Assembly: GCA_963519845.1 (NCBI GenBank)
Contig: CAUQNX010000009.1
Location: 84,628-148,627, forward strand
DNA from: Moellerella sp963519845
GTDB lineage: Bacteria; Pseudomonadota; Gammaproteobacteria; Enterobacterales; Enterobacteriaceae
Direction: 5' to 3'
Length of the DNA stretch: 64,000 nt
How positions within the stretch are numbered: the stretch's first letter is position 1; every line of letters begins with the position of its first letter. Positions 16,918 through 26,214 of this stretch are shown here, in pieces. A program made the position numbers and the translations under genes. Under the pieces are notes generated by a model that saw nothing but the letters and a program-made list of their open reading frames with translations, searched no databases and had not been told where the DNA came from.

Positions 16918-19619
16918 TCTTTGGCTTCCTTATCAGTTTTATCCGCAATATCATCATCATGACTTTCAAACACCAGCGTAATCCCTTCGTCGTCGTTATA
17001 GCCTAACACTACGCATTCGGCATTTTGATGTGCAGCTTGGCGCATCAGCAGTTGCTGGCTGAGGACAGGTAATATCTGTTGATTGAGCAGGCTGTCGATA
17101 TTGCGCGCGCCTGTATCTGGTAATAGGCAAGCGCTGACTAGGGTGTCATATAGGGCTTCTTCGATTTTGCAGTTTAAGCGGTAGTGGCTATAGAGTCGTT
17201 TGGCGACGCTGTTGAGTTTCATCTCGACAATGGTACGCAGCGCAATGGCATCTAATGGACGATAAATAATCGATTGGAAGCGGGCTAATAAAGCGGGTTG
17301 GAAGTGATCGCGCAGAATAGGGCGGATCAGTTCATGTAATTCGGCTTCAGTGGTTTCGGGTTGTTCATCTAACATCTGCATTAAATGATCCGATCCCAGA
17401 TTGGCGGTCATTATGATCACTGTGTTGCGGAAGTCGATTTCGCGGCCTTCGCCATCGCGCATAAATCCTCGGTCGAAGACTTGATAGAACAAATTCAGTA
17501 CATCGCGATGGGCTTTTTCTACTTCATCGAGCAGCACCACGCTGTAGGGGCGTTTGCGTACGGCTTCGGTCAGAATACCACCTTGGCCATAACCCACATA
17601 TCCTGGCGGTGAGCCCTTGAGTTGGCTGACTGTATGAGCTTCTTGATACTCGGACATATTAATGGTGACCAGCGATTTTTCACCACCAAATAGAGTATCA
17701 GCAAGGGCGAGTGCGGTTTCGGTTTTCCCAATACCACTGGGGCCAACCAGCAAAAAGACGCCCAAAGGACCATTTTCTGAGGCTAATCCGGTTTTGGCTG
17801 CCCGCAAACGCTGGACAATTGAGACCAGAGCTGTCTCTTGGCCAATGACGCGTTTACCTAATTGTTGTTCTAATTCAAGCAGTCCGGTTTGTTCATCTTT
17901 TAACAGGCTGGATAAGGGAACGCCGGTCCAATCAGCAATTACGGTCGCGACGGTGCGCACATCGACATCCAACCCTAACAGTGGCTCGCCTTGTTGAAGT
18001 TCGGCCAGCTGAGCTTGCAATTGTTGTGCTTGTTCGGCGGGTTGCTGCTCTTGACGACAAGCCATTAACGACATGATTAGCGCTTTCTCTTGCTCAAAAC
18101 GAACTTGAATCTGCTGTTGCTGCTCGGTAAGTTCGGCTTGTTTCTGTGCAATCTCAGTTAGTGAAGATTGATTTTCGTTATTGCCAACTGCGATATCATC
18201 GAGGATCGCTTGTTGTTCTAATTCAAGGGCATAGAGCTTGGCTTTTAGCTGGGTAAGGGGCTCTGGCAGGGTATCAAGGCTCATACGCACGCGGGCGCTG
18301 GCGGTATCTAGCAGATCGACGGCTTTGTCGGGTAGTTGGCGGCCAGTTAGATAACGACGTGACAGTGTCACTGCTGCTTTAACCGCATCATCAGTAATAT
18401 GAACACCATGATATTTGGCATAACGTGATTTAAGTCCACGCAGCATTAAGCTGGCTTTTTCATCGTCAGGCTCATCCACTTTAACCACTTGAAAACGGCG
18501 TTCAAGGGCGGCGTCGCGTTCGAAATACTGTTTATACTCTGACCAAGTTGTCGCCGCTATCGTACGGAGTTCGCCACGAGCTAACGCCGGTTTTAATAGA
18601 TTCGCTGCATCGGCTCCACCTGCCTGATTGCCTGCGCCAATAATGGTATGGGCTTCATCAATAAAGAGTAAAATAGGTGTAGGCGATTGTTGCACCGCTT
18701 CAATCACGTTTTTTAGGCGCTGTTCAAATTCACCTTTCACGCCAGCACCCGCTTGCAATAGACCTAAATCTAGGGTGCGTAAGCTGACGGTTTTTAAGCT
18801 TTTAGGGACATTCCTTTCAGCAATTCGTAGCGCCAAACCTTCGACCAATGCGGTTTTACCTACGCCCGGCTCACCCACTAAAATCGGGTTATTTTTGCGG
18901 CGGCGCGAAAGGATATCGACCATTTGGCGGATCTCATCGTCACGACCAAACACCGGGTCAATTTCACCATCACGAGCGCGTTTGGTGACATCAATGGTAA
19001 ATTTATTAAGCACCGCTAAAAGGGCCTCACTGAGGGTATTGCCCATCAGAGTTTGAGGTTTTTCCCCATCATTATCTGTCGCTTGGGTCGATTGAGTGAT
19101 TGAACCCATGCCTTCTGCCAGAGCCAGTTGCTGCAATTCGGGACGCTCTTCCGATTGCGCATCTAACATCGGGCGTAGGCGTTGCAGTTGGGTGTCACTT
19201 AAGGTGAGTAGCGGCCATAAGCCATCGCAGTGGATCAGTTTGGGATTGGCAGTTAGAGCTGAAAGCAGATGCGCACTGCGAATATGTTCAACATTTTCAT
19301 CTAGAGAGGCGGATACCCAAGCGTTTTTAATCAGCGCAAGCAGATCTTTGGATAATTGCGGGCGGCTACGCACTGAGCGAGGATAGTTATCAATGGTCGA
19401 TAACAGGGCTTGCCACAGCGCTTCCATATCCCATTCATAGCGACGGGCTAATACAGTAATATCACTTTCACCGAGTTCGAGGATCTTGAGCAACCAGTGT
19501 TCTATCGTCACTTCAGCATGAGCACGAGTTTGGCAAAGGGAGGCGGCGGCTTCAAGGGCTTTCGCACTGTAAGGGTTAAGACGACGCAACAGCATGGCTG
19601 ATTGATTTTCCATATTCAT
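16914..19619 (-). CDS. clpV: T6SS sheath-recycling AAA+ ATPase ClpV (TssH)
   Basis: The 901-residue protein has ClpB/ClpV layout. An N-terminal domain (RRLNPYSAKALEAAA) is followed by a first AAA module with GEPGVGKT near residue 250, a coiled-coil middle region rich in Q and E around 460-540, and a second AAA module with GPSGIGKT near residue 620 and arginine-finger and sensor elements after it. ClpV unfolds contracted TssBC sheath after firing. The start may be the ATG at 19619 or the one two codons later. It is separated from hcp by a rho-independent terminator, so it is probably transcribed from its own promoter in the 272-base gap at 19620-19891. The 3' end overlaps vgrG. Confidence 0.95.
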   Translation of the reverse strand: MNMENQSAMLLRRLNPYSAKALEAAASLCQTRAHAEVTIEHWLLKILELGESDITVLARRYEWDMEALWQALLSTIDNYPRSVRSRPQLSKDLLALIKNAWVSASLDENVEHIRSAHLLSALTANPKLIHCDGLWPLLTLSDTQLQRLRPMLDAQSEERPELQQLALAEGMGSITQSTQATDNDGEKPQTLMGNTLSEALLAVLNKFTIDVTKRARDGEIDPVFGRDDEIRQMVDILSRRRKNNPILVGEPGVGKTALVEGLALRIAERNVPKSLKTVSLRTLDLGLLQAGAGVKGEFEQRLKNVIEAVQQSPTPILLFIDEAHTIIGAGNQAGGADAANLLKPALARGELRTIAATTWSEYKQYFERDAALERRFQVVKVDEPDDEKASLMLRGLKSRYAKYHGVHITDDAVKAAVTLSRRYLTGRQLPDKAVDLLDTASARVRMSLDTLPEPLTQLKAKLYALELEQQAILDDIAVGNNENQSSLTEIAQKQAELTEQQQQIQVRFEQEKALIMSLMACRQEQQPAEQAQQLQAQLAELQQGEPLLGLDVDVRTVATVIADWTGVPLSSLLKDEQTGLLELEQQLGKRVIGQETALVSIVQRLRAAKTGLASENGPLGVFLLVGPSGIGKTETALALADTLFGGEKSLVTINMSEYQEAHTVSQLKGSPPGYVGYGQGGILTEAVRKRPYSVVLLDEVEKAHRDVLNLFYQVFDRGFMRDGEGREIDFRNTVIIMTANLGSDHLMQMLDEQPETTEAELHELIRPILRDHFQPALLARFQSIIYRPLDAIALRTIVEMKLNSVAKRLYSHYRLNCKIEEALYDTLVSACLLPDTGARNIDSLLNQQILPVLSQQLLMRQAAHQNAECVVLGYNDDEGITLVFESHDDDIADKTDKEAKE

Positions 19620-19854
19620 TCATTCTCTAATTTGAGTGTTTAACCCGGTGTTAGGTACGCTACCGCCCATAGCCGTTAACCGAGGCCCATAAGGTGAAGA
19701 CAAAAAATAGCATTTAACGGTTTGATTTAGCATGCTATTTTCTGAGAGAGGTTTGATTGTCTAACTTGATATGACTTAATTAAAAATTCTATTTTCGAAT
19801 TGAATAAAACATTTAATTAAGCGATTTTTAATCCGGTTATTTAGCGTTAGAAGC

Positions 19855-19882
19855 AAAAAAAGCAGACGGTTTCCCGCCTGCT
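19855..19882 (-). terminator. Rho-independent terminator after hcp
   Basis: On the minus strand GCAGGCGG, a GAAA loop and CCGTCTGC form an 8-bp stem (one G-T pair), followed at once by seven T residues. It lies directly after the hcp stop. Very abundant hcp message is commonly separated in this way from downstream T6SS genes. Confidence 0.9.
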
Positions 19883-19891
19883 TCGTCAGAC

Positions 19892-20383
19892 TTACGCTGT
19901 TGCGCGTTCATTCCAAGAATCAGAATGAATGATGTTGCCATCTTTGTAAGTCCAAGTGATTTTTTCGTAGCGAAGCTCAATCTCTTCTAAGTGATTGTGT
20001 TTCTCTTTAGCTGGGTCTTTGATGTCGTGCATTTTTGGTGCAACTTTAACGACTTTGACGTTTTCTAATGTGGTGTTGAAATACTCCACTTCTTGGCCTG
20101 CGTCATCAATTCGATACCATTTGAATTCAGCAGTTTTCAGGGTTTGGCCTGTTGTCACTGCTTTATATAAGTAAGGCGACGATGCATCGATCTCTTTAAC
20201 GAAGATAAAAGGAGTATGGATACGTGTACCTGTTAATTTACCAGTGTTGTTATCGGTAGGGATATACAGGTTGTGATCTTGAGCAACAACTTCGATGCTA
20301 CCTTCACGGCTTTGTACATTAACAGAACCTTTAATATCAGCTCCGCCATCATCTTTTAGCCATAAATAAACAGGAATTGCCAT
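19892..20383 (-). CDS. hcp: T6SS tube protein Hcp (TssD)
   Basis: The 163-residue protein is a standard Hcp: MAIPVYLWLKDDGGADIKGS at the start, then RIHTPFIFVKEIDASSPYLY and a C-terminal LRYEKITWTYKDGNIIHSD. Hcp hexamers stack to form the inner tube that is propelled out of the cell. It lies 2 bases after tagL and is followed by a strong terminator, so it ends the tssBCKL-tagL-hcp transcription unit. No C-terminal toxin extension is present, so it is structural. Confidence is very high. Confidence 0.97.
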   Translation of the reverse strand: MAIPVYLWLKDDGGADIKGSVNVQSREGSIEVVAQDHNLYIPTDNNTGKLTGTRIHTPFIFVKEIDASSPYLYKAVTTGQTLKTAEFKWYRIDDAGQEVEYFNTTLENVKVVKVAPKMHDIKDPAKEKHNHLEEIELRYEKITWTYKDGNIIHSDSWNERATA

Positions 20384-20385
20384 TT

Positions 20386-22134
20386 TTACTTCTCCATTTT
20401 TGGGGTATTAGCATCATCATTCGTTAATGATGCATCTTGATTGTCTACAACCTGACAGGCGTTAGCCTGAGGTATCAGACGAATTTCAACACGGCGATTA
20501 TGCGCACGTTCTGCGGGTGTCTCATTAGAGGCGACGGGGCGCTCTTGGCCTAAGCCTTGAACCGCGAAACAGCTCGGGGAGAGATCGCTAGTTTTGAGCA
20601 TCCAATCACGAACAGATTCGGCGCGTTTTAAGGATAATCTTTGGTTTAATGCCGGATTGCCGGTGTTATCGGTAAAGCCAGAGATCACAATTAACCAACC
20701 GGGTTTAGCTTTGATATTGAATAGGGCTTCGATCAGCACTTTAGTCGCATCTGGTTTAAGGTCGGATTGACCGCTATCAAACAGTGCTAAGCTATCTAAG
20801 GTGATCATCTGAGGAGCTTCTTGCATGATCACCTGAGCCGCTGGTGTGACAGGAACTGCGGGAGCCCACTCACTGAGTACGGTATGTAAATAGGGTAAAA
20901 TGCGCTCGCCTTGGTAAAGTGCCATCGTGTAGGCACTCGGCACACCTTCGCGATGCCACAATGAGAAACGTTGTGCATCCGTTTGTAATTGCTGATAGGC
21001 GATGGTTTTAGGCTCAAGCTGTGTGTCACTGAGCTGACGAAAGCGCACAATATCCTGCTGTACCTGATTGATTAGCTTTTGGTTGTGGTAATAGCTGCCC
21101 AACATGGCACCGAATAAAAATAGCCCGCAAAGTAAACCGAATAGACCCACAGTTAATTCAATGCGGCTAATACCTATATAGCGAGGTAATCGATTGAGTA
21201 AGCTATCGGGTAAGGGCAGTATTTGTTGCTCTTGTTCGATGCTGACGGGCGCTAGCAAGGTTTTTTGCTGGATAAACTGCGCCCACGGGTTATTTTTCTT
21301 GCCGTTAATAGGCGAAAAGTTGAGTGCGACGGCAGCGGGAATTAGCTCTGGCGCGCCCGGTTGTGTGAGTTCGAATAGAGGAAAAAGATCGCGATTTAAC
21401 CAGCTGACAAAGTTATCTAACCAAATCGACGTTGAAAATTGTTGCTCTGCCGTAAGTTGATTTTCACTTAGCCAGACCGAAAGAGGTAAGGCCATATTTT
21501 GGTCGCTATATACCTGAAATTCGGATTGATTATTGACCAACGTAAACCAGCAACTATTATCTTGTTGCGATGAAAATAGTGGACTCTGTTGATCTAAAGG
21601 ATTGAGGTAAGCGGCAACCCAGAATGGCGGTAATTTGCCGATCCATTGACGACTTTCACCAATCGCTCGACGCCAAGCTAAAATATCGGCCAGCAACTCA
21701 TCCTGTTGATCTGACTTTTCAGGAATGACGGCAAATAAAACCGATATATTGACTAACAGAGCTGGCGCTTGTTCCGCGATCTGCTGCACTGTCTGAATTA
21801 GGTCAGCGGGCGTAGGAACGGCAATATACCAGCCATGTTGCGTTGCTCGATGAGCTACATTGGATTGAAATAATGAGTGACTTTGCCCACAGACCAATAC
21901 AATCGCGCCCTGATAATCTGCTTTGGGAATTTCTGCTGACTTGATGTCAATCTGTTGTGCAAAATGCTGTGCTTTCCGATGCCACCACAGCAGAGTAAAA
22001 AAACAAACTGTTAGCGTGATAACTGTCAGGAAAATCGTTATGTCAGAGCCCAGAGAGCAAAATCCCCAAAGCAGCCATAACATCAGCACTGTACTGAATA
22101 ATGCTAATCCATTTTTTACCCAAATATGCATCAT
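20386..22134 (-). CDS. tagL: TagL-like OmpA-family peptidoglycan-binding T6SS protein
   Basis: I place the start at the ATG at 22134, which shares bases with the tssL stop in a TAATG arrangement; a longer frame into tssL exists but would overlap it by 94 bases. The resulting protein has 582 residues. Two membrane helices lie near the N-terminus and a third at about residue 330 (ELTVGLFGLLCGLFLFGAML). A C-terminal OmpA-like domain follows (FDSGQSDLKPDA, then SGFTDNTGNPALNQRLS and NRRVEIRL). This three-helix plus OmpA layout matches TagL of the Sci-1 type, which anchors the TssJLM complex to the cell wall. It is co-transcribed between tssL and hcp. Confidence 0.88.
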   Translation of the reverse strand: MMHIWVKNGLALFSTVLMLWLLWGFCSLGSDITIFLTVITLTVCFFTLLWWHRKAQHFAQQIDIKSAEIPKADYQGAIVLVCGQSHSLFQSNVAHRATQHGWYIAVPTPADLIQTVQQIAEQAPALLVNISVLFAVIPEKSDQQDELLADILAWRRAIGESRQWIGKLPPFWVAAYLNPLDQQSPLFSSQQDNSCWFTLVNNQSEFQVYSDQNMALPLSVWLSENQLTAEQQFSTSIWLDNFVSWLNRDLFPLFELTQPGAPELIPAAVALNFSPINGKKNNPWAQFIQQKTLLAPVSIEQEQQILPLPDSLLNRLPRYIGISRIELTVGLFGLLCGLFLFGAMLGSYYHNQKLINQVQQDIVRFRQLSDTQLEPKTIAYQQLQTDAQRFSLWHREGVPSAYTMALYQGERILPYLHTVLSEWAPAVPVTPAAQVIMQEAPQMITLDSLALFDSGQSDLKPDATKVLIEALFNIKAKPGWLIVISGFTDNTGNPALNQRLSLKRAESVRDWMLKTSDLSPSCFAVQGLGQERPVASNETPAERAHNRRVEIRLIPQANACQVVDNQDASLTNDDANTPKMEK

Positions 22135-22802
22135 TATCCCTGATTTAACAGTTGTTGAAGCAGCTGGTCGAGGGAGTGAGAAAGTCCCCACCATAAGCCA
22201 GCGAGAATAACGATCCCACCAATCCATCCCATCCAGTAGAGGCGACGACGGCTAAATAATTTTTGTGGGCGAATAACGCGCGGTAATGAAGATGAGAGGG
22301 CATAGGCGGGAACACGCGTGGTTAATAGTTTGACTATTTGTTCACGCTGCTCATCGTCTGGCTGAGTAAATTTCCCCATAAATCCGAGCGTTAGAACACG
22401 ATGAAAGAGGATCAGCAGATCAGGATTAGGAGCAGTCTCCTGCAACACATTCTGAATCCGATCCCATAATTTGCTGCCCGCTTCTAGGGTATTAAAATAG
22501 CGTGCCTGTAAAGGGGATTGCAGCCAGTGGGTATAGCCATCATCGCGAATATCACGGCGATTCATCACACTTTCATCGAGTAGTGCACATTGGGCGTATA
22601 ACATATTTTCTATAGTGCTGGCGGAATAGCCTTTCTCCGTTAATAACTGACGGCTATTATCAATTTGTTCACAGGCGCGGCGGTAAAACTCTTGGCCATT
22701 ATTAATCGGAGTGCCATGGCGTAACTGGCAAACAGTTAGCCATGTATCTGCAAAAATAGTGTCGATAGTCACTGCTGTGTCTGACGGTTGTTGATTGATC
22801 AT
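22134..22802 (-). CDS. tssL: T6SS inner-membrane protein TssL (DotU family)
   Basis: The start is taken at the ATG at 22802, which overlaps the tssK stop in an ATGA motif; the frame upstream of it lies wholly inside tssK. The protein has 222 residues. The cytoplasmic DotU domain contains YAQCALLDESVMNRRD and RYFNTLEAGSKLWDRI, and one C-terminal membrane helix (YWMGWIGGIVILAGLWWGL) ends the protein. This is the short TssL form without its own peptidoglycan-binding domain; that role is supplied by the next gene. TssL links TssM and the baseplate protein TssK. Confidence 0.94.
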   Translation of the reverse strand: MINQQPSDTAVTIDTIFADTWLTVCQLRHGTPINNGQEFYRRACEQIDNSRQLLTEKGYSASTIENMLYAQCALLDESVMNRRDIRDDGYTHWLQSPLQARYFNTLEAGSKLWDRIQNVLQETAPNPDLLILFHRVLTLGFMGKFTQPDDEQREQIVKLLTTRVPAYALSSSLPRVIRPQKLFSRRRLYWMGWIGGIVILAGLWWGLSHSLDQLLQQLLNQG

Positions 22803-24136
22803 GAGCGTAAAACCGCAAAAAGTTCGAGCTGGATATCCCCTAAAGTACCGGGAACATAAAATGCACAACGAGCAGAAGAGAGCATCGCTTGTGCCGCCGG
22901 ATTATTGAGCTCAAGTGCAAAATATTGATTTTCTAAACGCAAAGGAATGGCCGCCGGAACATGGGATAGGGCACGTAAAGGCACGCCATTAAGCGCCACA
23001 TTCACCACGTTAGTCACATCATCTGAGCTGCCTGCTTTACACAATAATGGAAACTGGCTGATCAGCAGATGTGCAGGCAGTGATGAGCGAACAGAGAGAT
23101 AGAAATCAGCTTCTTCGCGTAAACGACCATCATTCAGTTCACCGCGCCAGAAAGGACCCTCTTTTGTCAATTCAATCGAGATCACGCGTGAAGGCAAGCT
23201 GGCTTCAAGTAGATCGTTCAACAGAGTAAACAGTGGAGGAAAGACGCTTTCAGGTAAATGATGTTGATAGCGTGGGATATCATCCACTTGATGGTTGAGC
23301 GAAAAAGTCAGCAAACCGCCTGCTAAACGTACTAATTCACGGTAGAGTAGCTCGGGGTGACGATTGGGATTTTCTTGAAGCTCTTTTAAAACCGGTTCTG
23401 CGCTATTAAGTGCATTAAGTAACCAGAATAGCGAGACATCGGCCACAGCAAAGTCGGCCATACGCTCGTTACTTTCTCTACGCATTGCCATCAATCGTTG
23501 ACGTTTGGCGATTAAACGGTGCATAAAATCGGTAAAGCTTGAGATCAAAAGTTGATTTGCTGAGTAATCAAGTAGAGGGGGAATAAAATGATCATCTAAT
23601 GCCCAGAGTCCTTGGCCGTTGCGGATCAATCGTGCGACAGGGCAAGTAATATAGGCGCTATTTTCATCATGGGCATAGCGCAGCGATAAGGCATGGCGCA
23701 AAATGGCAATATCCGTTTGCTCTTGACCGATCAGATCTTGTACTTTTACCCACTCTTGCTGAAAACGGCGAGGACGCTCGGTATGGTTATCTAGCGCCAA
23801 GTTACCGCCATTCGCCTGCAATAAAGGTAGCGCTAGCACTATATCCACAGTATCAAGATGACTGACGGTACTGAGATCACAAGCAGGCGGCAGATTATCG
23901 GCAATACTGGTATCAATTGATGTACCGTCAGAAAAACGCACAATCAATTTCAAGGTATTTAACCGCGAAATAGCCAGTGCACTGTGATCAAACTCAGCGC
24001 TGATCACACCCCATGGGTTGGCAATGCCCATACCAGCAACTTGGGCTGAGACATAAGTGTCCCAGCGCGCCTGTTGTTGAAACTGTTGGGGGGCCAAAAA
24101 GGCCCCATCAGTCCATAATGGACGATAAATTTTCAT
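22799..24136 (-). CDS. tssK: T6SS baseplate protein TssK
   Basis: This 445-residue protein has typical TssK features: PLWTDGAFLAPQQFQQQARWD at the start (the conserved FLxPQHFQ-type segment), the central helical region with LLNALNSAEPVLKELQENP, and a C-terminal beta domain (VPAAIPLRLENQYFALE). TssK trimers connect the baseplate wedges to the TssL/TssM membrane complex. It follows tssC by 11 bases and overlaps tssL by 4, showing translational coupling. Length and context match the family; no anomalies seen. Confidence 0.95.
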   Translation of the reverse strand: MKIYRPLWTDGAFLAPQQFQQQARWDTYVSAQVAGMGIANPWGVISAEFDHSALAISRLNTLKLIVRFSDGTSIDTSIADNLPPACDLSTVSHLDTVDIVLALPLLQANGGNLALDNHTERPRRFQQEWVKVQDLIGQEQTDIAILRHALSLRYAHDENSAYITCPVARLIRNGQGLWALDDHFIPPLLDYSANQLLISSFTDFMHRLIAKRQRLMAMRRESNERMADFAVADVSLFWLLNALNSAEPVLKELQENPNRHPELLYRELVRLAGGLLTFSLNHQVDDIPRYQHHLPESVFPPLFTLLNDLLEASLPSRVISIELTKEGPFWRGELNDGRLREEADFYLSVRSSLPAHLLISQFPLLCKAGSSDDVTNVVNVALNGVPLRALSHVPAAIPLRLENQYFALELNNPAAQAMLSSARCAFYVPGTLGDIQLELFAVLRS

Positions 24137-24147
24137 CCCTTCTCCAC

Positions 24148-25689
24148 TTAGGCTTTCGCTTTCGGCATTTGAGATACAAGGGAAAGTGCAACATCCATAC
24201 CTTCCACTTGGAAGTGAGGAACAGCATAGAGTTTGACGCGGAAGAAGCCTGGATTATCTTCAATATCTTCAACCACAACTTTGGCATCACGCAGTGGATG
24301 AGAGGCTTGTAGATCATCACCCGGATCAGTCATTTCTGTGACTAAGCCACGAACCCAGTTATTTAACTCCAGCTCCAATAAGCGGCGATCTTTGGTCGTA
24401 CCGATATTTTCACGTTGAATTAATTTCAGGTAATGCGCGATACGTGACAGCAAGAAAATATAAGGCAAGCGAGAGTTAATCCGGCTATTTGCTGTCGCAT
24501 CTGATGTATCATATAGCGCAGGTTTCTGAGCTGAGTTAGCTGAGAAGAAACAGGAGTAGTCACGATTTTTATAGTAAGAAAGTGGAATAAATCCAAGATT
24601 AGCGAATTCAAATTCACGGGTTTCTGGAATCATCACCTCTGACGGGATTTTAACCTGACTGCCAGTGCCTAAATCATATAAGTGGATTGGCAAATCTTTG
24701 ACTGCGCCACCCGCTTGCGGGCCACGGATCTGTACACACCAGCCATTGTTAATAAAGCTTTTTACCATATTTGCGGCAAAAGCAAAGGTAGCATTGGTCC
24801 ACAGATATTTCTCATGATCAGGGCCTTTCACTTCTTCAACATAGTTAAAGTTGCGAACAGGAACTGTATCTGGACCATAAGGCAAGCGACCCAGCACGCG
24901 CGGCATAGTTAAACCAATATAACGGGCGTCATCGGAGTCACGGAAGGCTTTCCATTTAATATATTCTGCGCGATCAAAGTAGTTGCCGATATCTTTAATG
25001 GCCGCCACTTCTTCCATGTTCTCTTTGCCAAAGAATTTAGGTCCAACAGAGCCGATAAAAGGCATATGCGCAGAAGCAGAAACTTTAGAGATATTACGCA
25101 GTAAAGCGATATCTTGTGCTGAACGGTCGAATTCATAGTTAGAAATCACCGCACCAATAGGTTCGCCACCCGGAGTATCATATTCTTCAATATAGGTATG
25201 GTGATACAGGCCGCTCTGGATGATCTCAGGACTATCTTCAAAATCTTGGCGCAGATCGTCTTTTGAAATATCCAGTAGTTCAATTTTTACGTTCTGACGA
25301 AAATCAGTGCGGTCAATTAAGGATTTAAGTCCACGCCAAGCGGATTCCACTTGTTGAAATGCTGAGTGGTGCATCACTTCATCGAGTTGTTTACTGATTT
25401 GGCTATCTAATTCAGCAATATGGTGATCAAGTAGATTTCTATCAAGACGTTCCACTTTTTGACCTGAATTTTTTAAACGTTCAAGAAACACACTCACCGC
25501 AGCTGTGACACGCTCATCGGTGCTCGCATCTGCCAGCGTGCTGTTATCTTGGAATTCATCGATATCACTGATAGCAGAGACGGGTGTCAGATTGATTTTT
25601 TCAAACAGAGACGCATAAACTTGACCGCTTTTTGGTGCATCTAGTACGGTAGTTTGATTGTTTTTTACACTTTCATTATTAACAGACAT
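24148..25689 (-). CDS. tssC: T6SS contractile sheath large subunit TssC
   Basis: The protein has 513 residues from the ATG at 25689, which has AGGA eight bases upstream; an ATG two codons earlier is too close to that element. Family hallmarks include FQQVESAWRGLKSLIDRTDF, GAVISNYEFDRSAQDI, a central CVQIRGPQAGGAVKDLP and the C-terminal HFQVEGMDVALSLVSQMPK. TssC pairs with TssB to form the cytoplasmic sheath that contracts to drive the Hcp tube. It lies 27 bases after tssB. The core sequence looks intact and well conserved. Confidence 0.97.
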   Translation of the reverse strand: MSVNNESVKNNQTTVLDAPKSGQVYASLFEKINLTPVSAISDIDEFQDNSTLADASTDERVTAAVSVFLERLKNSGQKVERLDRNLLDHHIAELDSQISKQLDEVMHHSAFQQVESAWRGLKSLIDRTDFRQNVKIELLDISKDDLRQDFEDSPEIIQSGLYHHTYIEEYDTPGGEPIGAVISNYEFDRSAQDIALLRNISKVSASAHMPFIGSVGPKFFGKENMEEVAAIKDIGNYFDRAEYIKWKAFRDSDDARYIGLTMPRVLGRLPYGPDTVPVRNFNYVEEVKGPDHEKYLWTNATFAFAANMVKSFINNGWCVQIRGPQAGGAVKDLPIHLYDLGTGSQVKIPSEVMIPETREFEFANLGFIPLSYYKNRDYSCFFSANSAQKPALYDTSDATANSRINSRLPYIFLLSRIAHYLKLIQRENIGTTKDRRLLELELNNWVRGLVTEMTDPGDDLQASHPLRDAKVVVEDIEDNPGFFRVKLYAVPHFQVEGMDVALSLVSQMPKAKA

Positions 25690-25716
25690 CAGCATAATCC
25701 TGTGTTTTAACCTTAA

Positions 25717-26214
25717 TTAGTCTTTTTTCGGCGCAAGTTCAGCTAACTCGTGGCGAAGTTCATCACTTAAATCAGGATCTTTTAGGATGCTTTCCAGCTC
25801 ACGACGAAAGGTTGCGTTGTCGAGTAGATTTGATTTCAGGTCACGTAATAGATTGCGCATTGCTAGCATGGCGCGCAGTTGAGGGATCTGACGAGCGACT
25901 TGTTCTGGCTCAAAATCTTTCATGTCGTTAAAGGTGAGCTCGATGGCTTCTTCACTACCATCGCCTGCTAGCGTATTTTTGACTGTCAGATTTACTGTCG
26001 GATTATGCTCGGCAAGAACACTATTAAAATTTAGTTTATTGACATTAACTTTGCTGCGTTCTGACAAGGGTTTATCTTCTTGTCCATTACTGTAATCACC
26101 GACTACTAAAAGTTTTAATGGAAGCTCGACTTTCTTTTGCGCTCCACCAGTATGTAGATCAAGTTTAATATTGACGCGTGCTTTAGGAACTTCGTTTTGA
26201 AAACTATCTGACAT
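25717..26214 (-). CDS. tssB: T6SS contractile sheath small subunit TssB
   Basis: This 165-residue protein has the TssB signature: PKARVNIKLDLHTGGAQKKV, then LPLKLLVVGDYSNGQED and PLSERSKVNVNKLNF. TssB forms the sheath protomer with TssC. An AAGGA element lies eight bases upstream of the ATG. It is the first gene of the whole minus-strand T6SS run, and the long AT-rich gap before it should hold the main promoter. The protein is complete and typical. Confidence 0.97.
   Translation of the reverse strand: MSDSFQNEVPKARVNIKLDLHTGGAQKKVELPLKLLVVGDYSNGQEDKPLSERSKVNVNKLNFNSVLAEHNPTVNLTVKNTLAGDGSEEAIELTFNDMKDFEPEQVARQIPQLRAMLAMRNLLRDLKSNLLDNATFRRELESILKDPDLSDELRHELAELAPKKD

Noticed and set aside
18628..19056. 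142-codon plus-strand frame inside clpV
   Set aside because: Antisense to the conserved first AAA module of clpV; explained by codon bias of that gene.
22134..22227. Longer N-terminus for the TagL-like gene
   Set aside because: It would overlap tssL by 94 bases and add a non-family leader; the TAATG stop-start overlap at 22134 is far more natural.
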